IMG/VR virus record: IMGVR_UViG_3300036828_000771
Span: 1-64,000 of that record
Reading direction: 5' to 3' (one strand)
Source of the DNA: a virus
Length of the DNA stretch: 64,000 nucleotides
Positions 8,766-18,341 of the stretch are shown one piece after another. The first letter of the stretch is position 1; every line of letters starts with the position of its first letter. A program made the position numbers and the translations under genes. The notes under the pieces were generated by a model. That model searched no databases and had not been told where the DNA came from. It saw nothing but the letters and a program-made list of their open reading frames with translations.

Positions 8766-8890
8766 ATTGGGTCGTCACCGAGGGCTACGTGCCCTACTTC
8801 AAGCGGCTGCCCGACTGGAACTTCTTGTCTGCCGCCGATTACCGGAATCGCTACCTGATCGCGCTGGGCAAGTCCCTGAGCGGGAGATGA
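8585..8890 (+). CDS. frameshift extension of tail assembly chaperone
   Basis: The -1 frame is open past 8585 to TGA 8888-8890. It encodes about 101 residues, from YGSLVGPQ to GKSLSGR, that would be fused to the first 133 residues of the upstream gene (about 234 aa). The second half looks like genuine protein (DWVVTEGYVPYFKRLPDW) and has no good start codon or ribosome site of its own. This is the usual G/GT arrangement before a tape measure gene. Expression by frameshifting is inferred. Confidence 0.6.
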   Translation, partial: YGSLVGPQARRVDGPDLPHARDIWLADHVIDLYGMDCVLADIDAGREYWREGDSVVHSILDWVVTEGYVPYFKRLPDWNFLSAADYRNRYLIALGKSLSGR

Positions 8891-8893
8891 TCC

Positions 8894-11044
8894 ATGGCAG
8901 TGAATGCAAAAGCTGTCGTCGACATCGACGTAGACGACAAGGCCTTCAAGAGCTTCATGGTGTCGTTCGAGAAGTACCAGCGGGTGCTGGCGAAGACGCC
9001 GAGCGCGTGGGCCGCTGTGTCGAAAGAGAACAAGATCGCGTTCGAGGCCTTCAATCGCATGACGGCGGCGCTGATGGCGCAGGGCGACATCATGCGCAAG
9101 AACGTGTCCGCCCAGAAAGACTTGGCCGTCAGTGCGCACGCGGTATCCCGCGACTGGGAGAAGACGAAGGATCACGCCACCAAGTTCTACGAGAAGATCA
9201 AGGACACGACGTGGCACCTGATCAAGTGGACCGGCATCTTTGCCGGGATCGGCAGTCTGGCCGCGAGCTTCACGACGCTGTGGGGTCTCCAAGCGGCAGC
9301 GGAGGGAATCCGTGCCCGGCAGGCGTCAGCGTCAGGCGTCGGTCTGTCGAGCGGCCAGCAGAAGGCGCTCGAACTGAACTTCGGCGATACGTTCGACGTT
9401 CCCGGCCTGACGAGAGGCGTCGAGACGGCGCGGGCTGACCGGCGGTCGAAAGCCTTCCGGGCGCTCGGCAAGATGCACATTGGTCGTGGTCTGTCGGCGC
9501 ACGATCAGAACAGAGCGGTGCTGAACGCGGCTTGGGAGGCGTCGCACAAGCTGGGCCGCTCGCAGTGGGGCGGCTGGATCGAGAGGCAGGGTGCGGGCGA
9601 GTTCGGCATCACGACAGAGAGCATGGAGCGGGCGCATGGCATGAGCCGCGAAGAGTTTCAGGGCGTGATGGGGCGGGAATCCAAGGAGGCGGGCGAGGTC
9701 GGCTTCAAGGAAAAGTCGGCGAAGGCGTGGAGCGAGTTCCTGCACATGCTCGAAAAGGCGAAGGAGACCATCGGATCGGCACTGGTCGACGAGATCGCCA
9801 AGCTCATGCCGTGTCTCTCGAAATTGACCGACAGAATCACCAACCTCATCACCAACTGGTTGAGAGGTGGCGGCTTAGACAACATCATCGGTCTGCTGAA
9901 CGACGGCCTCGACTGGCTGGTCAAATTCTTCGGCGAGGGTGGCGGCTTCAAGAAGGACGTGATCCCTGCTCTGATTGAATTTGGGGTGCAACTGAAAGCC
10001 ATCACCCACTTCTTCAAGACCGATAGCTCGAAGTACACGCCCGAGCAGTGGAAGAACATGACGACGAAGCAGCGCATTCACGTCATGAGCGGCGGTATCT
10101 ACTATCCGAACGATGACCCGGACAATCCCGACGCGCCGAAGTCGACGAACATCTGGACTGATGCAGGCAAGGGCATTGCCAAGGGGCTTGCCGCTGGTAT
10201 CCCGGTTCCCAGTGGGACGCCGGACCCGAATTGGAAAGCACCGGGCACCGACGCCGTGCACGATTTTGTCAACCGGGTGAAAGGTTGGTTCACCGGCGCG
10301 AACATTCCCCCGCCGACCTATGGCGGTGACGGTGGCGGCGGTGGCGGCGGTGATGGCGGCGGCGCGACAGAGACGCATGGCGGCGGACGACGCGGGCAGG
10401 CTGGTCAGCGGCGCAGCGGCGGACGAAGCACCGCCGCGATGCGCATGGGCTTCACGCGGCGTGGTTCTTCGGCCGGTGGTGGTGACGGTGGCGGCGGCGG
10501 TGGCGGTGGCGGAGGACGCGGCGGGCACGGAGCGTGGCAAGGCGGCGGCAAAGTCCCCGGGCTGAGCGATCCCGGCACCTCAGCGGGCGACATCAAGACC
10601 CTGATGGGCTTCGGCTGGAGCTATGAGAACGCGGTCGGCATCGTCACCAACATCCTTGCGGAGTCGAGTGGCAGGACTGACGCAGTCGGCGACGGCGGCC
10701 TCGCCTACGGTCTGGCGCAGTGGCACCCGGACCGGCAGGCCGAGTTCAAGAAACTGTTCGGCCACGACATCCGCCAGTCGACGCGCTTGGAGCAACTGAA
10801 GTTCATCGACTGGGAACTGAAGCACACCGAGGCGGGCGCGGGCCAGAGGCTGATGGCGGAGCACACAGCCGGTGGGTCGGCGGGTGCCTTCTCGCAGTAT
10901 TACGAGCGGCCAGCGGCTGTCCAAGAAGCAAGATACAACCGCAGCCATCAGGGCGAGCAGTTGGCCTACAAGATTCCGCGCGTGCAGGTGGACGTGAGAG
11001 AGAACACCGGCGGCAACGTCCACGCCAGCGCGAGCACCCTGTAA
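8894..11044 (+). CDS. tape measure protein with C-terminal lysozyme domain
   Basis: 716 aa. Helical N-terminal half, a hydrophobic segment at about 107-135, two glycine runs near 475-492 and 530-555, then a phage tail lysozyme-like domain (about 565-640). That domain contains the NILAESSGR motif, whose Glu (about residue 590) would be the catalytic acid, and the GGLAYGLAQWH motif. It sets tail length and probably cuts peptidoglycan during injection. The position after the chaperone frameshift and the gene length fit. The glycine linkers are low-complexity GGC repeats in the DNA. Confidence 0.85.
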   Translation: MAVNAKAVVDIDVDDKAFKSFMVSFEKYQRVLAKTPSAWAAVSKENKIAFEAFNRMTAALMAQGDIMRKNVSAQKDLAVSAHAVSRDWEKTKDHATKFYEKIKDTTWHLIKWTGIFAGIGSLAASFTTLWGLQAAAEGIRARQASASGVGLSSGQQKALELNFGDTFDVPGLTRGVETARADRRSKAFRALGKMHIGRGLSAHDQNRAVLNAAWEASHKLGRSQWGGWIERQGAGEFGITTESMERAHGMSREEFQGVMGRESKEAGEVGFKEKSAKAWSEFLHMLEKAKETIGSALVDEIAKLMPCLSKLTDRITNLITNWLRGGGLDNIIGLLNDGLDWLVKFFGEGGGFKKDVIPALIEFGVQLKAITHFFKTDSSKYTPEQWKNMTTKQRIHVMSGGIYYPNDDPDNPDAPKSTNIWTDAGKGIAKGLAAGIPVPSGTPDPNWKAPGTDAVHDFVNRVKGWFTGANIPPPTYGGDGGGGGGGDGGGATETHGGGRRGQAGQRRSGGRSTAAMRMGFTRRGSSAGGGDGGGGGGGGGGRGGHGAWQGGGKVPGLSDPGTSAGDIKTLMGFGWSYENAVGIVTNILAESSGRTDAVGDGGLAYGLAQWHPDRQAEFKKLFGHDIRQSTRLEQLKFIDWELKHTEAGAGQRLMAEHTAGGSAGAFSQYYERPAAVQEARYNRSHQGEQLAYKIPRVQVDVRENTGGNVHASASTL

Positions 11045-11053
11045 GGAGCAGCC

Positions 11054-11896
11054 ATGGGTGTAGGGCTTGCCGCGTTTAAGATGGCGTTCGAGCTATCGCC
11101 GATCATCTTGGTCGGCGGGGTGGCCGATCTTGTGCCGTTCAAGATGCTGCCGATCATGGCGATCACCGAGGCGATCAACCTGCCGCTCGGCCTACTTGGC
11201 CCGAGTGGCGATGTGAACCTCGACAACTTCTTCGCCCACTACCAGCCGCTGCCCGGTGCGTCTCTAATTGAGCAGGATATTGCGACATACCCGTTCGCCA
11301 ACCAGCAGACCGCCGCCAACGCGATCATCACCAAGCCGATGCAGGTGTCGTTCCAGATGACGGTGCCTGCCAAGGGGCCGGGCGGCTATTACGCCAAGCT
11401 GCCGATCATGATGATGCTTCAGCGCGTGCTGGAGACGCACAACAAAAGCGGCGGCACCTACACGCTGCTGACGCCGAGCTTCATCTACGTGAACTGCCTC
11501 CTCGTATCGATGCGCGACACCTCGACCTCGGCGACCCGGCAGGTGCAGAACACATGGCAACTGGAGTTCGTCAAACCGCTCATCACCATCAATGATGCCC
11601 AGAACGCCGAGGGGGCGTTGAACAACCTGATGCAACAGATGGACAGCGGCAGTCAGGTCGCCGGCCAGCCTTCGCTGTCCGGTCTGTCGACCGGCGGCGC
11701 GGTGCCGGCGGACACTGGTGCGGCAGCGCCTGTCGCCGGTGCGACCAACCCCGTGGCCGTTCCGGGCTACAGCGATTCAGGCTTCGGTGCGAACACGCCG
11801 GTGGCAGCCAGCGATTCGGGCTTCACCGCGAACACACCGGCGGCCCCGGCGTTCAGCGAGTCGGGCTTCGGCGCACCGCAAGTCTCGCGGCGCTGA
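11054..11896 (+). CDS. baseplate hub-associated protein (Dit-like N-terminus)
   Basis: 280 aa. The first 190 residues resemble the Dit-like or tail-tube-like proteins that follow the tape measure gene in DUF3383 phages. The C-terminal 70 residues are a low-complexity tail with three degenerate copies of a DSGFGANTP unit. It would sit at the tube-baseplate junction. Ribosome site AAGGAG lies just upstream of the ATG. Confidence 0.6.
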   Translation: MGVGLAAFKMAFELSPIILVGGVADLVPFKMLPIMAITEAINLPLGLLGPSGDVNLDNFFAHYQPLPGASLIEQDIATYPFANQQTAANAIITKPMQVSFQMTVPAKGPGGYYAKLPIMMMLQRVLETHNKSGGTYTLLTPSFIYVNCLLVSMRDTSTSATRQVQNTWQLEFVKPLITINDAQNAEGALNNLMQQMDSGSQVAGQPSLSGLSTGGAVPADTGAAAPVAGATNPVAVPGYSDSGFGANTPVAASDSGFTANTPAAPAFSESGFGAPQVSRR

Positions 11897-11898
11897 CC

Positions 11899-12396
11899 AT
11901 GCAATCGTTCGCCTTCACGCCGTCCAGTGTCGGCAATCGAGTGCCCTACAGGTTCCAGCCTGTGCTCGACGGCAATGGCTACGCGGCGATGGTCTACTGG
12001 AACCTCGCCGGGCAGCGCTGGTACATCGCGCTGACCAACCCGAACGGCCTGCTGGTGTTCGACATGGCGCTGTCCGGGTCGCCTATCGGCCAGACCGTCG
12101 ACACACTGGAATGGGAGAACGGCTTCGCGCTGGGCTCGACCGTGGTGCCGACCGGCTTGCGGATCGGCGACACGCTCGACCTCGTGATCGCCGACACCCT
12201 GCCCGATGGCTACAACGGCTTGCAGCGCTGCCTGATCACCGGCCCGAACACGTTCAGCTATCCGCTGGCGACCGACCCCGGGCTGATCACCAACTACGGC
12301 ACCTTGAGCTTCGATATCGACATGCTGGCGGGCTACCAGTTCACTTCGACGCTGGTCTACCGGGAGACCAGCCGGGTGTTCGAGGTCCAGCCGTGA
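11899..12396 (+). CDS. baseplate protein with inserted GYNG module
   Basis: 165 aa. The outer parts (FAFTPSSVGNRVPYRFQPVLDG and the C-terminal YRETSRVFEVQ) are typical of a small baseplate protein that follows the Dit-like protein. Residues about 78-136 are an inserted module (LRIGDTL..LPDGYNGLQ..TFSYPL) also seen in the sheath and in the J-like baseplate protein. The stop overlaps the GTG start of the next gene. Confidence 0.6.
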   Translation: MQSFAFTPSSVGNRVPYRFQPVLDGNGYAAMVYWNLAGQRWYIALTNPNGLLVFDMALSGSPIGQTVDTLEWENGFALGSTVVPTGLRIGDTLDLVIADTLPDGYNGLQRCLITGPNTFSYPLATDPGLITNYGTLSFDIDMLAGYQFTSTLVYRETSRVFEVQP

Positions 12397-13622
12397 GGTT
12401 CTACCAGATCAAAATCCTCAAGAATGACGCGCTGTGGATTCCGCCGTCGATGAAGGCACTGGGCGCGACCGATGCGAGCTACACCAGCTTCGTCAACGGC
12501 CAGCACCTGACCTCGGCGCTCGATATCAGCTTCGACATCCCGATTGCGTATGCCGACGCGCCGGAAGGCGGCGAGATAGTCAAGGTGTATGGCTGCGGCC
12601 TGCAAGACCTTGCGCAAAGCACCAACCTCGTCGGCTGCAAGATCGAGATCAGGGCGGGGATGAAGAAGGGCCTGCCGCTGGCGATCCCCAAGACGCCGGA
12701 CATCATCGTCAAAGCCCACATCGAGAGCGCGTGGGGCGAGTGGAACGGCCCGGTGATCGCGCTCAACATGCTGCTGCGCGCGGGCGACGAGGACGATCCC
12801 GCAGTCGCCCAGCCGAACGTCACCTTCCACTGGCTGGACGGCCAGCCGATGGCCAACGCCATCGCCGCTACGCTGCGCAACTCCTTCACCAACCCGAATC
12901 TTCAGATCGCGATCAGCGACAAGCTCAAGGTGAAGGGCAATCAGGACGGCTTCTACGGCACGCTGGGCCAGTTCGCCTCAGCGGTTAAGCAGTACACCAT
13001 GGCCAAGCAGTTCGCCGGGCTGAAGCGACTGGACGGCACGCCATGGCAGGGCGTCCAGATCAGGTTGGACGGCGACACGATTGTCGTCAGCGACGGAACG
13101 GTTGCCGCTGACACGCTGTCGATCAAGCAGTTGGACTTCATCGACCTGATCGGCCAGCCGTCGTGGCAAGAGCAGGATTTGATCCAAGTCACGACGGTGC
13201 TGCGCGGCGACATTCAACTCGACGACGTGGTGAAGCTGCCGAGTTCGCTGAAATCACCCTATGTGGTCCAGTCGGGTACAACTGCACCGTATGAGAATGG
13301 CGACCCATCGGGGTCAGCCAATCCGCTGATCTTCCAAGGCAGCTTCTCTGTCGAGAGTATCCATCACCACGCGCGCTTCCGTCAGGCCGATGCTCCGTCG
13401 TGGACGACGCTCTACACCATGTCCACCCCGTCGACTGACCCTGCGACCGATACCACCAAGCCGGCCGCCGGCTCGCAGCCCAGCGCCACTAACCCGACTC
13501 CACCTCCTGCGGCGGGCGATGTCAGCCTGCCGTTCGGTGGAACGCTCATCAACAAGATGAAGCAGCAGCCCAAGGCGGACCCGCCGCAGAATCCCACCCC
13601 AGCCAACAAAGACTTCGCATGA
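12393..13622 (+). CDS. baseplate hub protein (gpD/gp44-like)
   Basis: 409 aa. GTG at 12393 overlaps the previous stop and starts RFYQIKILKND. A longer reading of this frame starts inside the preceding genes and is not used. Size and position between a Dit-like protein and the spike fit the baseplate hub. The C-terminal 70 residues are a Pro/Thr/Ser-rich linker ending in a basic segment. The stop overlaps the spike gene. Confidence 0.65.
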   Translation: MRFYQIKILKNDALWIPPSMKALGATDASYTSFVNGQHLTSALDISFDIPIAYADAPEGGEIVKVYGCGLQDLAQSTNLVGCKIEIRAGMKKGLPLAIPKTPDIIVKAHIESAWGEWNGPVIALNMLLRAGDEDDPAVAQPNVTFHWLDGQPMANAIAATLRNSFTNPNLQIAISDKLKVKGNQDGFYGTLGQFASAVKQYTMAKQFAGLKRLDGTPWQGVQIRLDGDTIVVSDGTVAADTLSIKQLDFIDLIGQPSWQEQDLIQVTTVLRGDIQLDDVVKLPSSLKSPYVVQSGTTAPYENGDPSGSANPLIFQGSFSVESIHHHARFRQADAPSWTTLYTMSTPSTDPATDTTKPAAGSQPSATNPTPPPAAGDVSLPFGGTLINKMKQQPKADPPQNPTPANKDFA

Positions 13623-14848
13623 CCACTGCCCAGCGACAGCCCTTCGCGAGGAACATGAACCGCTTTGCGCGGGACAAGTTCTCTGCCCAGCAGCAGGTGA
13701 TGAAGAAGTCGCTGCCGGCGACCATCGTCGAGATGGACCCGACCAACACCATCGCCACGGTGCAGTTCGAGATCGACAGCCAGTTCACGCTGCCGCAGGT
13801 CAAGATGCCGGTCTATGGGCCGCAGTACGTGCGCTGGCCGCTGAAGAAGGGCGACAAGGGCGTGGTGCTGTCGGGCGATACGGCGCTCGGCGCGATGTCG
13901 GGACTGGGCGAGGGTGTGGCGACGCTGGCGACGCAGTTCAACCTGTCGACCGGCGTCTTCTTCCCGATGGGCAACACCGGGTTCGACGACACCGACGATG
14001 CCAAGGCGACACTGGTCTATGCGCCGAACGGCGTGATCCTGCGCGACGACCAGAAGAAGTCGGTGCTGACGCTGACGCCGACGCAGATCGAGTACAAGCT
14101 GAACGACTACGTCAACGTCCACATCGACAAGGACAAGCTGCTGCTGTCGTTCAAGAATGCGGGCGGCGACTGCACGATGACCATGGACGCCAACGGAATC
14201 CGGCTCGACGCCTTCGGCAACGAGATCAAGATCGACCAGAACGGCGTCACCAACAGCCACGGCAACAACACGCACTTCATGACGCTCACGGACGGCGGCT
14301 TCGTGTTCAGCACACCGGCCAACATTCAGGAGGCCTGTGTCAATTACACGATGAACGCCAGCGCCAATTACACGATGAACGCCAGCGGCGCGGCGGCGCT
14401 CACCGCCCCGACCATGAACGTGACGGGCACCTCGACGGCCAACTACAACGGCCCCTCGGGCTACGCGCTCCAGTTCAACGGCAGCAGCGGCACGCTCTAC
14501 GGCAACGGCACGAACATGCAGGTGGCACCGAGCCAAGCCAGCATCGGTACGCCATGGGCCAACCTCACGATGAACAGCAGCAACGGCCTCTTGCAGTACG
14601 GTGGTGGTCCGTATGTCCAAGTGACCGGCGGGAACGCCACCATGAATGTCAGCGGCGCGACCGTGCAATGTGGGGGGAACGCCATCGCCCTCAGCAGCGC
14701 GGGCACCATCGGCATCAACTCGCCGAACGGTCAGGGAATCAACATGGACCCGGGCCGGGTCGGTATCCAAGGCATGGACTTCAAGCAGCACCAGCACGGC
14801 GGCATCCAGACGGGCGGCAGCTACACGCAAGGCCCCTCCGGGCCATGA
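13619..14848 (+). CDS. baseplate spike protein (gp138/gp45-like)
   Basis: 409 aa. An N-terminal OB-fold-like region (ATIVEMDPTNTIATVQF, then KKGDKGVVLSGD) is followed by a repetitive beta-helix with Asn/Gly/Thr repeats (NYTMNAS twice). Near the end is an HQH motif, as in the iron-binding tip of membrane-piercing spikes. It should form the trimeric needle at the tail tip. The ATG overlaps the hub stop; ATG 13652 is a less likely start. Confidence 0.8.
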   Translation: MTTAQRQPFARNMNRFARDKFSAQQQVMKKSLPATIVEMDPTNTIATVQFEIDSQFTLPQVKMPVYGPQYVRWPLKKGDKGVVLSGDTALGAMSGLGEGVATLATQFNLSTGVFFPMGNTGFDDTDDAKATLVYAPNGVILRDDQKKSVLTLTPTQIEYKLNDYVNVHIDKDKLLLSFKNAGGDCTMTMDANGIRLDAFGNEIKIDQNGVTNSHGNNTHFMTLTDGGFVFSTPANIQEACVNYTMNASANYTMNASGAAALTAPTMNVTGTSTANYNGPSGYALQFNGSSGTLYGNGTNMQVAPSQASIGTPWANLTMNSSNGLLQYGGGPYVQVTGGNATMNVSGATVQCGGNAIALSSAGTIGINSPNGQGINMDPGRVGIQGMDFKQHQHGGIQTGGSYTQGPSGP

Positions 14849-14852
14849 CCTG

Positions 14853-15206
14853 ATGCGCACCTACGGTCGGCCCGACAATCCTGATGGCACCAAAGGTCCG
14901 TGGACGATGGTCATGACCGACGCCAACGGACTGAACGACATGGTGATGCTGACGACGTTGGCGCAGGTGCTGAAGCTCAACCTCGGCGAGTCGCCGTTCT
15001 TCGCCAACTACGGCATCCCGGCGGTCATGTCGGTGATGACGCAGATACACCCGGACTACAACGTCGCCTTCACCCAGCAGGCGTTCTCGCGCCAGTTCGC
15101 CTCGCTGCTGGTCGCCAAGCGCGACGACCCGACGCCGACCTACGACATCTATGTGACGACGAAGCTGGGCGTTAAGCTCACCGTCTCGATCCCCGTCCCG
15201 ACCTAG
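14853..15206 (+). CDS. baseplate wedge protein (gp25/W-like)
   Basis: 117 aa from ATG 14853; the in-frame ATG further up runs into a stop. The core LKLNLGESPFFANYGIP is the hallmark of gp25/W-like wedge subunits with lysozyme-like topology in phage baseplates. It lies directly before the J-like wedge gene, as in P2 and Bcep phages. Confidence 0.75.
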   Translation: MRTYGRPDNPDGTKGPWTMVMTDANGLNDMVMLTTLAQVLKLNLGESPFFANYGIPAVMSVMTQIHPDYNVAFTQQAFSRQFASLLVAKRDDPTPTYDIYVTTKLGVKLTVSIPVPT

Positions 15207-15216
15207 AGGCCAGCGC

Positions 15217-17244
15217 ATGGCGAACGACCTCTCCGAAGACATCGGCAATCTGCCTCTGGTCCTCGGACCGGCCGGACTGATGCCGCAATCGCCGGCCGAT
15301 CTGCGCGCCCAACTGATCGCGCTCGTCAGCAAGACCAACCCCGACTACACCGCGAACCTGCCGGGCTCGCTGGTCGAGGACATCGCCTCGACCGATGTCG
15401 CCGCGCTGATCCTGATCGACCGCATGCGAGTCGAGATGCTGAACTCGCTGACGCCGAGGGGGTGCAACGCCTTCGTGCTGAACCAGCTTGGCCAGATTTA
15501 CGGCGTGCAGGTCGGCCAGTCGACGAACACCTCGGTCTATGTCCGCTTCACTGGCCTGCCGGGCTTCGTCGTCGGCAAGGGCTTCACCGTCACCGATGGC
15601 AACTTCCAGTACGCCCTGAGCGATGGCGGCGTGTGCGGCTCTGACGGCAACACCCCGCCGCTGTTCGCGCTCGCCACCCAGCCCGGCATCTGGGCGGTGC
15701 CCGCCGGCACTGTCACAGGAATCATCTCCTCGGTGCCGAGCGGCTTCACGCTCAGCGTCGTCAACGATGAGCCGGGCTTCCCCGGCACCGATGTCGAGAC
15801 GATCACGAGCTATCGCTCGCGCGTGCTGATGGCTGGACTCGCGGCCAGCCAAGGCATGGGCCGCTACCTGCGCACGCTGCTGGGCAACGTCCCCGGCGTC
15901 CAGCCGCGACTGATTGGCATCCAGCAGCAGCCGAACGGGCAGTGGTCGATCATCGTGGGCGGCGGCGATCCCTATCAGGTCGCCTACGCGATCTACACCG
16001 CGCTGTTCGACATCAACAATCTGGTGGGCTCGACGCTGGGTGTCGTGACGATCAGCCAAGCCAATCCGGGGCTGGTCACACTCAACCTCAACCACCTCTA
16101 CATGCCCGGCCAGCCAGTCACCATCGCCGGGGTGACGCCGCCGACCTACAACGGCAGCTTCGCCGTCATCGACACGCCGACGCAGCAGAGCTTCCACATC
16201 GGCACGCCCTACTCGAACAATGCGATCCAGAGCTTGGTGTGGGCAGCCACTGCGGCACCGGGTGCCAACGGCGCGCTCTCCCAGACGGCGGGCGGCGCGC
16301 TGGCCGCACGAACGCTGTATGTGCGCAGCACATGGGTCACGCCTTTGGGCGAGACGACTGCCGCACCCGAGACTTCGCTCGCTGTGCTGGCGAACAATCT
16401 CCTGAACGTCGCGGCACCAGCGTCGCCACCTTCCGGCGTCACGGGCTGGAACGTCTATGTCTCTAACGCCACCGGCACAGAGACCAAGCAGAACACCACT
16501 CCCATCGCGCTAGGCGCAACTTGGGTTCAGCCCGTTAGCGGCATCATCACCACGGGTTCGGCTTTGCCGTCGAGCAGCACAGCAGGCGGCGTGGCGACGG
16601 CGGTGACGCTCGCACCGCACGGTGTGACGGTCGGCTCGACGTTTGCGATCTCGGGGGCCACGCCGGCCGGCTGGAACAGCACCGCTCTGGTGGCGACCGC
16701 TGGCACAGCCGGGACGACGCTGAACTGGGCGCTGGCGGCCAGCCCGGGAGCGGCGACGGTGAACGGCCAGCTTGTCGCTGGCGTGGCTCTGTTCAACACC
16801 AGCGGCCTCGCGGCCTACGTCAGCGGCGGCGTGGTCACGCCGAACCTGCGCAACAACATCGTGACGCTGTCCGACTACCCGGACACCTACCAGATTCCGT
16901 TCATCATCCCGCCGCAGCAGACCATCGCCTCGACCGTGCAGTGGCACACGACGAGCCCGAACTTCGTGTCGGCGGCGGCGGTGGCGCAGTTGGCGATCCC
17001 GGCGCTGGTCGACTACATCAACAGCATCCCGGTCGGCCAGCCGATCAATCTCTACGCGATGCAGGACGTGTTCACCGATGCGGTCGAGCCCGTCCTGCCG
17101 GCGTCGCTGATCTCGACCATCATCATCTCGATCTCGATCAACGGCGTCGGCACGCCCGTGACGCCGGGCACGGGCCTGTTCAATGGCGACCCGCAGTCGT
17201 ACTTCTTCGCCACGTCGTCGAACTTCAACATCGTTCAGATATAA
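15217..17244 (+). CDS. baseplate J-like protein with two inserted modules
   Basis: 675 aa. The first 280 and last 150 residues match the gpJ or gp47-like wedge (PGSLVEDIASTDVAALILIDRM near the start). The middle holds two foreign-looking modules, about 283-345 (PVTIAGVTPPTYNG) and 461-520 (TFAISGATPAGWNS), with a fibronectin-like stretch between them (YVRSTWVTPLGETTAAPE). Those are probably surface-exposed decorations. J-like proteins are usually much shorter, so the insertions explain the length. Confidence 0.8.
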   Translation: MANDLSEDIGNLPLVLGPAGLMPQSPADLRAQLIALVSKTNPDYTANLPGSLVEDIASTDVAALILIDRMRVEMLNSLTPRGCNAFVLNQLGQIYGVQVGQSTNTSVYVRFTGLPGFVVGKGFTVTDGNFQYALSDGGVCGSDGNTPPLFALATQPGIWAVPAGTVTGIISSVPSGFTLSVVNDEPGFPGTDVETITSYRSRVLMAGLAASQGMGRYLRTLLGNVPGVQPRLIGIQQQPNGQWSIIVGGGDPYQVAYAIYTALFDINNLVGSTLGVVTISQANPGLVTLNLNHLYMPGQPVTIAGVTPPTYNGSFAVIDTPTQQSFHIGTPYSNNAIQSLVWAATAAPGANGALSQTAGGALAARTLYVRSTWVTPLGETTAAPETSLAVLANNLLNVAAPASPPSGVTGWNVYVSNATGTETKQNTTPIALGATWVQPVSGIITTGSALPSSSTAGGVATAVTLAPHGVTVGSTFAISGATPAGWNSTALVATAGTAGTTLNWALAASPGAATVNGQLVAGVALFNTSGLAAYVSGGVVTPNLRNNIVTLSDYPDTYQIPFIIPPQQTIASTVQWHTTSPNFVSAAAVAQLAIPALVDYINSIPVGQPINLYAMQDVFTDAVEPVLPASLISTIIISISINGVGTPVTPGTGLFNGDPQSYFFATSSNFNIVQI

Positions 17245-17247
17245 GCC

Positions 17248-18327
17248 ATGGCCGAGATTCAAATCTGGCCGCTGGCGATCTCCGAGGTCCCGGTCGCGTC
17301 CAAGCCGGTCACGGTGCTGTACGGCCCCTGCCTCGGCGGCTTCATCCAGAACCCCGCGTCGGCGCGCGATCAGGGACTGGCCATTGTCGAGGCCCTCTTC
17401 GTCAACATGAGCGGCCCGGCGACGCCGTTCGTGACTGGCACGACGTTCGCCGTCCAGCCCGGGCAAATCTGGCAGGTGCCGTTCAACTTCGCGGGTGATC
17501 TCAGCGTGACGGCGGCGTCGTCGCATCACCGCTTCGCTGGCATCGTGATGCAGCCGCAGACGGTGTTCTCCCGTTCCGAGGCCTTCGAGGAGGGGCTGGT
17601 CTTCCCGCCGGCCGGGCCGGTGACGTTGCAGCGGACGATCCCGTCGTACCTCTACCAGCAGTACAACGACGACGACGACTTGCAGGCCTTCGTCAACGCC
17701 TACAACACGATGACCCAGCAGTACGCGCTGTGGATGTCGAACATCAACCTCGCCGTCTACACCGGCGACAACATCTCGGGCGCACTGCTCGACTGGGTGG
17801 CGGAGGGGCTCTACGGCATCAAGCGAGGTGCCCTCAGTACCGGACATGGCCGAACGGTTGGCCCGTTCAACACCTACGCCTTCAACACGACAGTGCTGAA
17901 CGTGCTCAAGAACATCCCGCCGACCGACTACTCGCTGACGAACGACGACATCTTCAAGCGCATCATGACGTGGCACATCGACAAGGGCGACGGCAAGGTC
18001 TTCGACATCCGCTGGCTGAAACGGCGCGTCCAGCAATTCCTCACCGGCACCAACGGCAGCGAGGGCCAGACCGATACGACCTATCCGGTGTCGGTCACGT
18101 TCGGAGCCGGCAATCAGGTCAACATCAACCTCCAGCCGAACCGCAGGCGCTTCGTCAGAGGGGCGCTCCTCGGCACCTTCCTGATGAACAGCGTGCCGCT
18201 CAACGACTTCGAGTCGTCTCTGACGCAGGTCCCGGTGAGCCCCTACGCGCCGATCCTGAAAGCAGCCATCGCTGCGGGCGTGTTGGAGCTACCGTTTCAA
18301 TTTACGTTTGTGGTCAATATTAGTTAG
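17248..18327 (+). CDS. DUF2612-like tail protein with N-terminal fused domain
   Basis: 359 aa. Residues about 125-359 resemble DUF2612 (gpI-like) baseplate proteins (SYLYQQYNDDDDLQAF and NISGALLDWVAEGLYG). Residues 1-105 are an extra domain with the pattern GGFIQNP..DQG..TFAVQPGQIWQVP..HHRFAG. The same pattern forms most of the small protein at 19519. The fused domain may anchor fibres to the baseplate. Confidence 0.7.
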   Translation: MAEIQIWPLAISEVPVASKPVTVLYGPCLGGFIQNPASARDQGLAIVEALFVNMSGPATPFVTGTTFAVQPGQIWQVPFNFAGDLSVTAASSHHRFAGIVMQPQTVFSRSEAFEEGLVFPPAGPVTLQRTIPSYLYQQYNDDDDLQAFVNAYNTMTQQYALWMSNINLAVYTGDNISGALLDWVAEGLYGIKRGALSTGHGRTVGPFNTYAFNTTVLNVLKNIPPTDYSLTNDDIFKRIMTWHIDKGDGKVFDIRWLKRRVQQFLTGTNGSEGQTDTTYPVSVTFGAGNQVNINLQPNRRRFVRGALLGTFLMNSVPLNDFESSLTQVPVSPYAPILKAAIAAGVLELPFQFTFVVNIS

Positions 18328-18341
18328 CGAGGCTCTGACCC

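Noticed and set aside
10320-10560. GGC-rich repeats in the tape measure gene as a possible regulatory repeat
   Set aside because: They stay in frame as glycine linkers between domains, which explains the repeat without another role.
13412-14860. 482-codon open frame on the minus strand over the spike gene
   Set aside because: It is the complement of a well-supported spike gene with typical motifs. Its product is Arg/His/Val-rich with no domain pattern, as expected for a GC-rich antisense shadow.
16510-18036. 508-codon minus-strand open frame over the J-like and DUF2612-like genes
   Set aside because: Antisense shadow: the rightward genes have clear families, coupled starts and ribosome sites. 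The minus product is low-complexity Arg/Asp/Val.
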